64,000 nucleotides of DNA from Aquimarina brevivitae (GCF_004216895.1 NZ_SGXE01000002.1:620001-684000); one strand, 5' to 3'. Numbered from the stretch's first letter, positions 35,998-44,841 are shown. Translations and numbers: made by a program. Notes: a model not told the origin generated them from the letters alone.

Positions 35998-36645
35998 TTA
36001 ATTTTCTAATTCTCTATTGCGTTCGCGATATTGAAATCTATCTCGATCATAATAATTTCCATCATTTTGATTCCAATCGGATGAAGAGTTGTGTGCTCCG
36101 TGAGTGGTAGTACATCCGTTCATACCACAGTGGCCACAACCATTAAAGTGAATACTTCCTTCTACGTGACTTATACGACCATTTCTATGGTAAAAAATTC
36201 TTTGACCACCAATCTGTGATACTAGTCCTTTTCGGTTATATCTTAAATTAATGGTGCCTATACGTCTTACTTGATCATATCTATTGTAGCTTAAGTAATT
36301 TCTCTTTACTCGTATTAAACGGCCATTATAATCATATCTAACCATATTATGGTACCAAGTGTGTCTTCCGAATTTTTCTCCGGGAGTATTGTACCTTCCG
36401 GTGTTCCATCCCCAAGTATTAGGTGAGTAACTACTTCTTCTTCTTGGATTCAAAATTGTAAAATCTACATCGCCATTCGAAAAGACAAAGAATTTAACTC
36501 CACCTTCAATAAACATAATTGATTGTTTATGACGATAGCGTTTTTCAACCCCATCCTTATGATTATGGCTTCCTAGATCGGTGGCTGCCTGTGCAGTGAT
36601 CCCTGCTAGCAACGCTGCTGTAATAAAAAGTACTAGTTTTTTCAT
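35998..36645 (-). CDS. Secreted YxxxG-repeat protein, paralogue B
   Basis: I start at ATG 36645 (MKKLVLFITAALLAGITAQA), three codons inside a TTG-initiated extension. It is 215 residues with a signal peptide of about 18. Residues 40-160 align with paralogue A (26557-27900): FIEGGVKFFVFSNGDVDF, NTPGEKFG, and repeats VRYDYNGRLIRV, LSYNRYDQVRRI, LRYNRKGLVSQI, IFYHRNGRISHV. A short Cys/His segment (FNGCGHCGMNGC) follows, then an acidic/basic tail. The long Arg/Asn tail of paralogue A is absent. Function is unknown. Expression probably depends on sigma-54 (36712-36727). Confidence 0.82.
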   Translation of the reverse strand: MKKLVLFITAALLAGITAQAATDLGSHNHKDGVEKRYRHKQSIMFIEGGVKFFVFSNGDVDFTILNPRRRSSYSPNTWGWNTGRYNTPGEKFGRHTWYHNMVRYDYNGRLIRVKRNYLSYNRYDQVRRIGTINLRYNRKGLVSQIGGQRIFYHRNGRISHVEGSIHFNGCGHCGMNGCTTTHGAHNSSSDWNQNDGNYYDRDRFQYRERNRELEN

Positions 36646-36711
36646 AATTTTCAATTTTTGGGTTTTGCCTACTCATTAGCATTTCGGCTTCCGCTATTTG
36701 TTTAGTAAAAA

Positions 36712-36727
36712 CCAAAGTGCGTGCCAA
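36712..36727 (-). promoter_or_regulatory. Sigma-54-type promoter of paralogue B
   Basis: Minus strand TTGGCACGCACTTTGG. GG at 36725-36724 and GG at 36713-36712 have the exact 12-bp -24/-12 spacing; the last base is G instead of C. The predicted start lies about 55 nt before the ATG. The TTGGCACGC core is identical in both paralogues. Confidence 0.7.
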
Positions 36728-36776
36728 AAATTGAATTTTTGAAAATAAAAACTTTAAATAGCTGCTATGTAGTGTT

Positions 36777-39569
36777 TTATGGGGTTAATTTTTCTTTAAG
36801 ATATTTTGCTGTAAAGGATGTTTTTACTTTTATGAGTTCTTCAGGAGTACCAGAAGCAATGATTTGACCTCCTCTTTTTCCACCTTCTGGACCAAGATCA
36901 ATAATATGATCGGCACATTTCACCAAATCCATATTGTGTTCAATAACCAAAACTGAATGTCCTTTTTCTATTAAGGCGTTAAAAGACTTTAATAACTTTT
37001 TAATATCGTGAAAATGTAAACCCGTAGTGGGTTCATCAAAAATAAAAAGGGCTTTGTCCTTGGTATGACCTTTCACTAAAAATGAAGCCAATTTAATTCG
37101 CTGCGCCTCACCACCAGATAGGGTAGAGGAGCTTTGCCCTAATTGAACATATCCTAATCCTACATCTTGTAAGGGTTGAAGTTTACGTTTTATTTTAGCT
37201 TCTTCGTGTTTTTCAAAAAAGGCAATAGCATCATCGATGGTCATATTAAGGATGTCATCGATATTTTTATCTTGAAAGGTTACTTCTAATACTTCTTTTT
37301 TAAATCGCTTACCGCCGCAGGTTTCACATTGTAAATGCACATCAGCCATAAACTGCATTTCTATGGTCACTTCTCCTTCACCTTTACAGGTTTCGCATCT
37401 ACCGCCATCAACGTTAAATGAAAAATGCTTGGATTTATAGTTTCTGATTTTAGAAAGTTTTTGACTAGCAAATAAGCCTCTAATATCATCGTAAGCTTTG
37501 ATATAAGTCACAGGATTAGATCTAGAAGAACGACCTATTGGATTTTGGTCAACAAACTCAACGTGTTTTATGTTTTTAAAATTACCTTTAATTGCTGTAA
37601 ACTGGCCAGCTTTTTCGCCATACCCTCCTAATTCCTTTAGTAAGGCTGGATAAACAATTTTTTTGATGAGTGTACTTTTACCGCTACCTGATACTCCAGT
37701 AACTGCAGTAAACACGCCAAGAGGAATCTTAACATCAATATTTTGTAAATTATTTTCTCGAGCTCCTATGATTTCAAGATAATATTTTGAAGTTCTTCTT
37801 TTTGTAGGAATTTCGATTTGAAGGGTTCCATTTAAATAACCTGCTGTTAAGGAATCTGACTTTAGTATGTCACCAAAATTACCAGTTGCCACAACCTCTC
37901 CACCATAAGATCCTGCTTCAGGCCCGATATCGATTATGCTATCTGCAGCTTTCATAATATCTTCATCGTGTTCCACAACAATTACGGTGTTACCAAGGTC
38001 ACGAAGTGATTGCAATACTTTGATCAAGCGTTCCGTATCTTTTGGGTGTAATCCAATACTAGGTTCATCTAAAATATACATACTACCCACTAGGCTACTC
38101 CCTAAGGATGTTGCCAAATTGATTCGTTGTGACTCTCCACCGGATAGTGAATTGGATTTTCTATTTAAAGTTAAATAATCCAGTCCTACGTTTTGTAAAA
38201 AAAGTAATCTCGTTTTAATTTCCTTAAGTAATCTTTTCGAAATTTGAGTATCTGTTTCGTCAAGTTGTAGCGCTTCAAAAAAATCGGCTAATTCATTAAG
38301 CGGTAGTAGAACTAAGTCTGTTATGGTTTTGCCACCTATCTTTACATAATTAGCTTCTGGTCTAAGTCTTTTACCTTTGCAATTGGTACATTTGGTTTTA
38401 CCTCTGTAACGAGATAACATCACTCGATTTTGAATTTTATAAGCCTTGGATTCTAATTCTTTAAAAAAATCATCAATTCCTTCAAAGTATTGATTACCCT
38501 TCCATAACAGTTCTTTTTGTTCATCGGTTAATTGGTAATAAGGTTTATGTATCGGAAAATCAAACTTATACGCACTATTGACCAATTGATCCTTATACCA
38601 ACTCATGCTTTCCCCTCGCCAGGGAAATACAGCCCCTTCATAAATGCTTAAACCGGTGTTAGGAATGACAAGATCCTCATCTATACCTATAACATCTCCA
38701 TAACCTTCGCATTTAGGGCAAGCACCATATGGATTGTTAAAACTAAATAAATGAACATTAGGCTCTAAAAACTGTATCCCATCTAATTCAAACTTATTAC
38801 TGAACTCTCTAATGCTTTGATCTTCTAAAGATTCTACCAAGCAGCTACCTTTACCTTCAAAAAAAGCAGAATCTATTGCGTCTGCAAGCCTATTATAGAA
38901 ATCTTCTTCATCTTTTTTGACAATCCTATCGACCACAAGAAAAACCGTATCCTTTTTATTGATAACAGTTTCGGGTTCAATCCGTACGACCTTATCATTC
39001 AATTTAATTCTTGCAAAACCTTGTTGTTGTAAGACTTGTAATTTTTCTTCAATGGTTCGGTCTTTTTCTATAATGATCGGGGATAATAGTAAAAGCTTAC
39101 TACCTTCTTTTACGTCCTTGATATAATCAATTACATCAGATACTGTATCTTTCTTTACTTGTTTCCCAGATTTAGGAGAATATGTTTTTCCTATTCTTGC
39201 ATACAATAGTTTAAGGTAGTCATAAATCTCTGTGGTGGTTCCTACTGTAGATCTTGGATTGGTAGAATTCACCTTTTGTTCGATGGCAATTGCAGGTGCA
39301 ATTCCTTTAATATAATCTACTTTGGGTTTATGAAGCCGACCTAAAAACTGTCTGGCATAAGAAGATAGGCTTTCTACATACCTCCGTTGTCCTTCTGCAT
39401 AAAGGGTATCAAAGGCCAAACTTGATTTACCAGATCCAGACAGCCCAGTAATGACTACCAGCTCATTTCTAGGAATAGCGGCGTCCAAGTTCTTAAGATT
39501 GTGAAGCTTAGCTCCTTTTATGATAATGTTTTGCTTTGGATCTAATGTGTTTATGTCCTTTATCTCCAT
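36777..39569 (-). CDS. uvrA: Excinuclease ABC subunit A
   Basis: A 930-residue DNA-damage-recognition ATPase of nucleotide excision repair that loads UvrB at lesions. Two ABC modules are visible. Walker A motifs are GLSGSGKSSLAFDTLYAEGQ (about residue 42) and GVSGSGKSTLIKK (about 628). ABC signatures are NSLSGGESQRI and STLSGGEAQRI. Zinc-binding cysteines lie in CPKCEGYG, CTNCKGKR, CETCKGEGE and CETCGGKRF. Length and domain order are standard. It is a single gene with a -7 box at 39590-39597. Confidence 0.97.
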   Translation of the reverse strand: MEIKDINTLDPKQNIIIKGAKLHNLKNLDAAIPRNELVVITGLSGSGKSSLAFDTLYAEGQRRYVESLSSYARQFLGRLHKPKVDYIKGIAPAIAIEQKVNSTNPRSTVGTTTEIYDYLKLLYARIGKTYSPKSGKQVKKDTVSDVIDYIKDVKEGSKLLLLSPIIIEKDRTIEEKLQVLQQQGFARIKLNDKVVRIEPETVINKKDTVFLVVDRIVKKDEEDFYNRLADAIDSAFFEGKGSCLVESLEDQSIREFSNKFELDGIQFLEPNVHLFSFNNPYGACPKCEGYGDVIGIDEDLVIPNTGLSIYEGAVFPWRGESMSWYKDQLVNSAYKFDFPIHKPYYQLTDEQKELLWKGNQYFEGIDDFFKELESKAYKIQNRVMLSRYRGKTKCTNCKGKRLRPEANYVKIGGKTITDLVLLPLNELADFFEALQLDETDTQISKRLLKEIKTRLLFLQNVGLDYLTLNRKSNSLSGGESQRINLATSLGSSLVGSMYILDEPSIGLHPKDTERLIKVLQSLRDLGNTVIVVEHDEDIMKAADSIIDIGPEAGSYGGEVVATGNFGDILKSDSLTAGYLNGTLQIEIPTKRRTSKYYLEIIGARENNLQNIDVKIPLGVFTAVTGVSGSGKSTLIKKIVYPALLKELGGYGEKAGQFTAIKGNFKNIKHVEFVDQNPIGRSSRSNPVTYIKAYDDIRGLFASQKLSKIRNYKSKHFSFNVDGGRCETCKGEGEVTIEMQFMADVHLQCETCGGKRFKKEVLEVTFQDKNIDDILNMTIDDAIAFFEKHEEAKIKRKLQPLQDVGLGYVQLGQSSSTLSGGEAQRIKLASFLVKGHTKDKALFIFDEPTTGLHFHDIKKLLKSFNALIEKGHSVLVIEHNMDLVKCADHIIDLGPEGGKRGGQIIASGTPEELIKVKTSFTAKYLKEKLTP

Positions 39570-39589
39570 ATTTTATTTTGGTAAGGCTG

Positions 39590-39597
39590 CAAAGATA
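39590..39597 (-). promoter_or_regulatory. Probable -7 box of uvrA
   Basis: TATCTTTG on the minus strand, 20 nt before the ATG. Consensus match; no LexA-like palindrome noticed nearby. Confidence 0.45.
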
Positions 39598-39764
39598 AAC
39601 ATATACTTCCAAGTATCTAACTAACTGATAAATCAAAGTTTAGTTAAAAAAATTAACAAAAAAATGTTTGATTTTCAGCAATAGTTGTTATATTAGCCCA
39701 ATATTTAGTACCCAAATAAAACAGAATAGCCTATAAAACACCTTTACTTTTTAAGTTTAACATA

Positions 39765-39782
39765 GCCCGGGCCCCAAGCTTG
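39765..39782. other. GC-rich palindromic patch upstream of the sigma-factor gene
   Basis: An isolated 18-bp GC-rich run holding the overlapping palindromes CCCGGG, GGGCCC and CAAGCTTG, 26-43 bp before the sigma-factor ATG, in otherwise very AT-rich DNA. It could be an operator or a leader hairpin. Nothing in the sequence identifies a binding protein. Confidence 0.35.
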
Positions 39783-39807
39783 TTGGTAAAAAAAAAGAAG
39801 TGAAGGT

Positions 39808-40392
39808 ATGAAAAACTACACCGTGTCAGATGCTATTCTGGTGTCAAATTACATTAAAGGAGATGAAAGTTCGTTAGGAATGCTAATCGAACGCCACAAA
39901 CAACGTATTTACAGTTTTATTTATTCTAAAGTTTTTGATAGAGATGTTTCTGAAGATATTTTTCAGGATACATTTATTAAAGTTATCAAAACACTTAAGT
40001 CTGGTAAGTATAACGAGGAAGGTAAGTTTTTACCTTGGGTAATGCGTATTGCTCATAATTTAGTTATTGATCATTTTCGCAAGGGTAATAGAATGCCAAA
40101 GTTCGAAGAAAATGGAGAATTCAGTATTTTCTCAGTAATTAGTGACGGCGATTTAAATGCTGAAAAGAAATTGATCAAAGGACAAGTAGAGGAGGATCTA
40201 AGAATGCTGATACAGGAACTACCAGAAGATCAAAAAGAAGTATTGGTAATGCGTATGTATAGAGATATGAGTTTTAAAGAAATCTCAGAAAAAACAGGAG
40301 TAAGTATCAATACGGCTTTAGGTAGAATGCGTTACGCGCTTATCAATCTTAGAAAAGTAATCGAAAAAAATAATATTGTATTAACAAATTAA
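39808..40392 (+). CDS. ECF-type sigma-70 family RNA polymerase sigma factor
   Basis: A 194-residue sigma factor with regions 2 and 4 only. Region 2 spans about residues 24-95 (FIYSKVFDRDVSEDIFQDTFIKV, FLPWVMRIAHNLVIDHFRK). Region 4 spans about 130-185 (LPEDQKEVLVMRMYRDMSFKEISEKTGVSINTALGRMRYAL), with the helix-turn-helix in the latter part. No anti-sigma gene of the usual membrane type is adjacent; instead a 48-codon ORF follows after 71 bp. The regulon is unknown. The upstream GC-rich palindrome may matter for its control. Confidence 0.92.
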   Translation: MKNYTVSDAILVSNYIKGDESSLGMLIERHKQRIYSFIYSKVFDRDVSEDIFQDTFIKVIKTLKSGKYNEEGKFLPWVMRIAHNLVIDHFRKGNRMPKFEENGEFSIFSVISDGDLNAEKKLIKGQVEEDLRMLIQELPEDQKEVLVMRMYRDMSFKEISEKTGVSINTALGRMRYALINLRKVIEKNNIVLTN

Positions 40393-40463
40393 TTTTTCGT
40401 ATAACAATAAAGTAAAAGTTGTTGCGTTATAATCTTGAAACACCCTAATTTAAGATTCATAAT

Positions 40464-40610
40464 ATGGCAAATTTTTACTTAAAGCCTTCTGAAAAAGAAG
40501 AAACAAAACTAGAGCCTAAAAAATCCACAGTCGATTTTATTCTCAATTATTCAAAAGCCTTAAAAGTAACGGAATATGAAGAGTTACAATTTGAAACCCT
40601 TTTGAATTAA
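40464..40610 (+). CDS. 48-residue acidic protein downstream of the sigma factor
   Basis: ATG 40464 to TAA 40608-40610, 48 residues: a lysine/glutamate-rich N-terminal half (MANFYLKPSEKEETKLEPKK) followed by a helix (STVDFILNYSKALKV) and an acidic tail. It lies 71 bp after the sigma-factor stop and 5 bp before a strong terminator, so the two genes form a short operon. Small size, charge and position suit a regulator or partner of the sigma factor; that is inference. Confidence 0.7.
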   Translation: MANFYLKPSEKEETKLEPKKSTVDFILNYSKALKVTEYEELQFETLLN

Positions 40611-40615
40611 AAAAC

Positions 40616-40645
40616 AAGCCTGCTATCGAGCAGGCTTTTTCTTTT
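40616..40645. terminator. Terminator overlapping the nth 3' end
   Basis: A 9-bp stem AAGCCTGCT / AGCAGGCTT with loop ATCG and T run. It ends the sigma-factor operon. The hairpin also encodes the last Pro-Ala-Arg-stop of nth on the other strand. Confidence 0.85.
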
Positions 40646-41288
40646 TGTAATAGTCATTGATTACTGATTTTCTACCAATAGTTTTGGTGATAATATCTTT
40701 CTCCAGATCCCAACCTCTTGCAGGAGAATATTCACGTCCGTACCAGATGATTTGCAAATGCAATTCATTCCATAATGCTTCAGGAAAAAGTCTCTTGGCA
40801 TCATTCTCGGTTTGTATAACATTTTTACCTGTACTAAGCCCCCAACGGTACATTAAACGATGTATATGGGTGTCTACAGGGAATGCGGGGATACCAAAGG
40901 CTTGTGACATCACTACACTGGCCGTTTTGTGACCAACCGCAGGCAAGGCTTCAAGAGCTTCGAAGCTTTGTGGTACTTCTCCGTTATGTTCATTTATTAA
41001 AATATGGGATAACTCATAAATCCCTTTGGACTTCATAGGGCTTAACCCTACAGGCTTTATAATTTCTCTGATCTCTTCTACGCTTAATCTTATCATAGCA
41101 TAGGGGTTATCAGCTCTTTCAAATAATAGAGGAGTAATTTGGTTTACCCGTACATCAGTGCTCTGGGCACTTAACAAAACAGCGATAAGTAGGGTATAGG
41201 GATCCTTGTGATCTAGCGGAATAGGAATTGTAGGGTATAATTCCTGCAAGGTTGTAATCGTAAAATCAACTTTTTCTTGTTTTGTCAT
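40623..41288 (-). CDS. nth: Endonuclease III homologue lacking the iron-sulfur cluster
   Basis: A 221-residue HhH-GPD DNA glycosylase/AP lyase for oxidised pyrimidines. The helix-hairpin-helix is LPAVGHKTASVV with catalytic K121, and D139 lies in PVDTHIHR. Normal Nth ends with a four-cysteine 4Fe-4S loop. Here the matching region reads WYGREYSPARGWDLEKDIITK, and the whole protein contains no cysteine. This is a cluster-free lineage variant, not a truncation, since length is normal. It converges on the sigma-factor operon. Confidence 0.92.
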   Translation of the reverse strand: MTKQEKVDFTITTLQELYPTIPIPLDHKDPYTLLIAVLLSAQSTDVRVNQITPLLFERADNPYAMIRLSVEEIREIIKPVGLSPMKSKGIYELSHILINEHNGEVPQSFEALEALPAVGHKTASVVMSQAFGIPAFPVDTHIHRLMYRWGLSTGKNVIQTENDAKRLFPEALWNELHLQIIWYGREYSPARGWDLEKDIITKTIGRKSVINDYYKKKKPAR

Positions 41289-41436
41289 AATTATTATCCG
41301 ATCTAATTTTTGCGAAGTTATAAAAAGTGGTGCATACGCGCTTTTAAAACAACTTTTAAAGTTTTGATAAAGCCAAGGTAATTGCTTTTATTTGTTTTAA
41401 CTTTATCAAAAATACATAAACAAAAATAGAATCACT

Positions 41437-41886
41437 ATGACTACACTTTCTAAGGGTGATAATGCACCAAATTTTGAAGCTAAAGATCAGGATGGTAACA
41501 CCATAACCCTTGCAGATTATAAAGGCAAAAAATTGGTTGTCTTTTTTTATCCTAAAGCGAGTACGCCAGGTTGTACAGCAGAGGCTTGTAATTTAAAAGA
41601 TAATTATCAGACTTTTCAAAGTAAAGGTTATGAAATCTTAGGGGTTAGTGCTGATAGTCCAAAACGCCAGCAAAACTTTAAAAATAAATACGAGTTGCCT
41701 TATCCTTTACTTGCTGATGAGGATAAAAAAGTGATTGAAGCCTTTGGAGTTTGGGGACCCAAGAAATTTATGGGTAAAGAATATGATGGGATTCATCGAA
41801 CTACCTTTGTGATTGATGAAAAAGGAGTTATCGAAGAGGTGATAAGCAAAGTTAAAACTAAGGATCACGCAGCTCAGATCTTATAA
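41437..41886 (+). CDS. bcp: Thioredoxin-dependent thiol peroxidase (Bcp/PrxQ)
   Basis: A 149-residue atypical 2-Cys peroxiredoxin that reduces hydroperoxides using thioredoxin. Peroxidatic C46 lies in KASTPGCTAEAC and resolving C51 sits five residues later in helix 2, the PrxQ arrangement. Length is normal and there is no signal peptide. It is a single gene with a strong terminator. Confidence 0.95.
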   Translation: MTTLSKGDNAPNFEAKDQDGNTITLADYKGKKLVVFFYPKASTPGCTAEACNLKDNYQTFQSKGYEILGVSADSPKRQQNFKNKYELPYPLLADEDKKVIEAFGVWGPKKFMGKEYDGIHRTTFVIDEKGVIEEVISKVKTKDHAAQIL

Positions 41887-41905
41887 AAATATTATCATTT
41901 CACAC

Positions 41906-41937
41906 AAAAAAAGGCATCGTTTTAACGATGCCTTTTT
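41906..41937. terminator. Bidirectional terminator after bcp
   Basis: AAAAAGGCATCGTT / AACGATGCCTTTTT stem with a very short loop, between bcp and the converging gene ending at 41957. Confidence 0.88.
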
Positions 41938-41956
41938 ACAATTGTAATACTTTACA

Positions 41957-43402
41957 CTATACGGTTTGCGCCTCTTTATAACCAAAAAGATTATTTTCTT
42001 TAATTAGCTCAGCAATACCTTCTGGTAGCATGGATTCCCAATCTGATTCTCCATCCTGAATTTTTTGAAGTACTTCTCTCGAAAAGATATCCATGATCGT
42101 TGCATCGTAATCAGTAATATCCTGAAGCTTACCGTTATACTTGAAGAATTTATAAAGTTCTTTCATTCTAGGATGAACCTTAAGATTATTACTATCGGTA
42201 ATGTCTCCTGTTTCTTGATTTTTCAGTGGGTATAGATACACTTTTAAATCTTTAAAGAACAGTTTGCCAAAAGCCTCCAAAATACCCCCACTAAGATGGC
42301 GGTAATATTTTTCATCAAAAATATCTACTAAGTTATTTACTCCCATAGCCAGTGCCATGCGTTCTTTGGTATAGTTAGAGAAATACTCAACGACTTTATA
42401 ATACTCCTGGAAGTTTGAAATCATTACCGTTTGACCTAGGGAACATAAAAGCTTAGCACGTGCCATAAAATCTTGTTCATCGATTTCGCCTTCAGCTCGT
42501 AAGTTGGATAGGGTTATCTCAAATATTACTTGAGTTCTATCTTTTTCAACTTTATTTTCGTTGAGGAACATATTGAGCGATTTTTTGTAAATATCCATAT
42601 TTACCTTGGTCACTGGCCTAAAACTACCTCTAAGCGCTAATATGTTTTTCTTGTATAAAATTCGGGCGGGTAATATGTTATTTCCATCAGGACCAAACAT
42701 TACAGCCTCGGTCATTCCATTTTTCACTAATTGCAGACTCATTAAGCGATTATCTACCTTTTCAAAACGTGGTCCCGAGAAATTTATAGTATCGATTTCT
42801 ATTTGATCTTTATCTAGGTGATCGTATAGATAACGAAGTAATTTTTTAGGATTATCATATTTATAGTAAGCACCATAAATCAGATTTACACCCAATATAC
42901 CTAATGTGTTTTGTTGTAATCTGGCATCATTTTCATGAAATCTAACGTGTAAGATGATTTCATTATAATCTTCTTTAGGAGTAGTTTGATAGCGAATACC
43001 AACCCAACCGTGTCCTTTGTACTTTTTAGCAAAATCAATGGTAGCAACAGTATTTGCATAACTAAAGAAAAGCTTGTTGGGATGTTTTTCTCTAGTAATT
43101 CTTTGTTCTATTAAGTCTACCTCGTGCTTCAACATTTTTTTAAGACGAGATTCAGTAACATACCGTTTGTCGTCTTCAATACCGTAGATAGCATCACTAA
43201 AATCCTTATCATAGGCACTCATCGCTTTTGCGATCGTACCAGAGCCTCCACCGGCTCTAAAGAAATTTCGAACGGTTTCTTGACCGGCACCTATTTCTGC
43301 AAAAGTACCGTAGATATTTTGGTTAAGGTTTATTCGTAAAGCTTTACTTTTAATGGAGGGGGCAGATTCAAACTCCTTGTCTCCCATGATCGTTATAGGC
43401 AT
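41957..43402 (-). CDS. Conserved cytosolic protein of unknown function (481 aa)
   Basis: A 481-residue protein without signal peptide or membrane helix. The opening block ALRINLNQNIYGTFAEIGAGQ is highly conserved in homologues I recall from many phyla, followed by FRAGGGSGTIAKAMSAYD. These homologues are often annotated as TonB-dependent receptors or nicotinate-nucleotide adenylyltransferases, but nothing here resembles either: there is no barrel, plug or HIGH nucleotidyltransferase motif. It could start at a second Met (43387). I do not know its function; the glycine-rich AEIGAGQ suggests nucleotide or cofactor binding, which is inference. Confidence 0.8.
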   Translation of the reverse strand: MPITIMGDKEFESAPSIKSKALRINLNQNIYGTFAEIGAGQETVRNFFRAGGGSGTIAKAMSAYDKDFSDAIYGIEDDKRYVTESRLKKMLKHEVDLIEQRITREKHPNKLFFSYANTVATIDFAKKYKGHGWVGIRYQTTPKEDYNEIILHVRFHENDARLQQNTLGILGVNLIYGAYYKYDNPKKLLRYLYDHLDKDQIEIDTINFSGPRFEKVDNRLMSLQLVKNGMTEAVMFGPDGNNILPARILYKKNILALRGSFRPVTKVNMDIYKKSLNMFLNENKVEKDRTQVIFEITLSNLRAEGEIDEQDFMARAKLLCSLGQTVMISNFQEYYKVVEYFSNYTKERMALAMGVNNLVDIFDEKYYRHLSGGILEAFGKLFFKDLKVYLYPLKNQETGDITDSNNLKVHPRMKELYKFFKYNGKLQDITDYDATIMDIFSREVLQKIQDGESDWESMLPEGIAELIKENNLFGYKEAQTV

Positions 43403-43546
43403 AGTGAATCGGGCTTTTTTTGTTTACTGTAAAGGTACTAATACCTGTATGATAATAAAAAATTAGGTCGCAAATTTTCTATTAAATATTGATCAATTAA
43501 ACAATTTTAACATTAATTATTCATTTTTAAGCTTAAAAAATATAGT

Positions 43547-43554
43547 TACTTTTG
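43547..43554 (+). promoter_or_regulatory. Probable -7 box of the MBL hydrolase gene
   Basis: TACTTTTG, 20 nt before the ATG at 43574; matches TAnnTTTG. Confidence 0.45.
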
Positions 43555-43573
43555 TGATTAGTCAATAAAACGT

Positions 43574-44335
43574 ATGGAAGTTACTTTTTTAGGTACAGGT
43601 ACATCACAGGGTATTCCGGTTATAGGAAGCGATCATCCGGTGTGTCGTAGTACAGATCCAAAAGATAAGCGCTTAAGAGTTTCGGTATTGGTAGAATGGG
43701 ATAGCTACGCTTATGTAATAGATTGTGGCCCGGATTTTAGGCAACAAATGTTAGCCAATAACGTACATAAAATTGATGGCATTTTATTTACTCATGAGCA
43801 TGCAGACCATACCATGGGGATGGACGATATTAGGCCTTATTTTTTTAGGCAAGGAGACATTCCCATATTTGCACATCAACGCGTGTTGAATTCTTTACGA
43901 AAGCGATTTGATTATATTTTTGCCTCAGAAAACAAATACCCGGGTGCACCAAGTGTTACGGAGAATATCATACAGGATACAAGTTTTGTATTAGCAGGTG
44001 TTAAAGTGACCCCTGTTAATGTAATGCATAATAGATTACAGGTGTATGGATTTCGGCTAGGTGATTTTGCTTATATCACGGATGCCAAAACCATTGCCCC
44101 AGAAGAGGTGGAGAAATTGAAAGGGGTAAAGTGTCTTGTTGTAAATGCACTGCGCAAAGAGCCACATCACTCTCATTTCAATTTAGAAGAAGCTATAGCT
44201 TTTATTCAGCAGATCAAACCAGAAAAAGCATATTTGACGCATATAAGTCATCTAATGGGTTTTCATGAAGACGTTCAGCAAGAACTGCCAAAGCATATAT
44301 TTTTAGCGCACGATAATTTAAAAATTTCAATATAA
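43574..44335 (+). CDS. MBL-fold metallohydrolase (PhnP/RNase Z-like)
   Basis: A 253-residue metallo-beta-lactamase-fold enzyme. The metal site is THEHADH (H74, H76, D78, H79), and later ligands appear in VMHNRLQVYGF, YITDAK and YLTHISH. The start GTGTSQGIPVIGSDHPVC with an early Cys is typical of PhnP-like phosphodiesterases, which act on cyclic phosphates; here no phn operon is present, so the substrate is open. It is co-transcribed with the next gene (7 bp). Confidence 0.9.
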   Translation: MEVTFLGTGTSQGIPVIGSDHPVCRSTDPKDKRLRVSVLVEWDSYAYVIDCGPDFRQQMLANNVHKIDGILFTHEHADHTMGMDDIRPYFFRQGDIPIFAHQRVLNSLRKRFDYIFASENKYPGAPSVTENIIQDTSFVLAGVKVTPVNVMHNRLQVYGFRLGDFAYITDAKTIAPEEVEKLKGVKCLVVNALRKEPHHSHFNLEEAIAFIQQIKPEKAYLTHISHLMGFHEDVQQELPKHIFLAHDNLKISI

Positions 44336-44342
44336 TTTTATT

Positions 44343-44840
44343 ATGAAGGGAAAGATATTTATGTATTTGTTCATTTTTACGGCCCTATTTGTACTTTTTC
44401 AATTTATGAATGCTAAGAAGGCAGGGGAGTCTTATACAGCAAAAATTAGTAATCTTGAAAATCAACTTGATGCTAAGCAACAAAAAATTGATTCTCTTGT
44501 CAATCTAAATATGGATCTTACTTATTTTAGATTGGATAGCGATGAAGAAGCTATAGCCTATATAGAAGAAATGGGATACGATGTGCAGAAATTGGAACGT
44601 ACAATTGTGGATCAATTGTTAAGCCAAAATAAAGCTGGTGAAGATAATCCCATTGTACCATATGCAGGTATGGAAGGAAGTATGGCAATAAATAAAATAC
44701 GGTTGTTAAATCACAAATGGATTATCGCAGACTTTACAGATGGAGTGTATTGGGGACAACTTCTCATCCTGTTCGACGTTCGTGAAGACGGCGTAGTAGA
44801 TTTTGAAGTGATCAAAGCATTTTTATATCCTAGAAATTAA
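44343..44840 (+). CDS. Membrane-anchored coiled-coil protein, unknown function
   Basis: A 165-residue protein. One N-terminal helix (about 4-22) anchors it, followed by a coiled coil (about 30-55, SNLENQLDAKQQKIDSLVN) and a compact C-terminal domain (60-165) with INKIRLLNHKWIIADFTDGVYWGQLL. I know this as an uncharacterised flavobacterial family. It lies 7 bp after the MBL gene and ends at a terminator. Confidence 0.82.
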   Translation: MKGKIFMYLFIFTALFVLFQFMNAKKAGESYTAKISNLENQLDAKQQKIDSLVNLNMDLTYFRLDSDEEAIAYIEEMGYDVQKLERTIVDQLLSQNKAGEDNPIVPYAGMEGSMAINKIRLLNHKWIIADFTDGVYWGQLLILFDVREDGVVDFEVIKAFLYPRN

Positions 44841-44841
44841 T

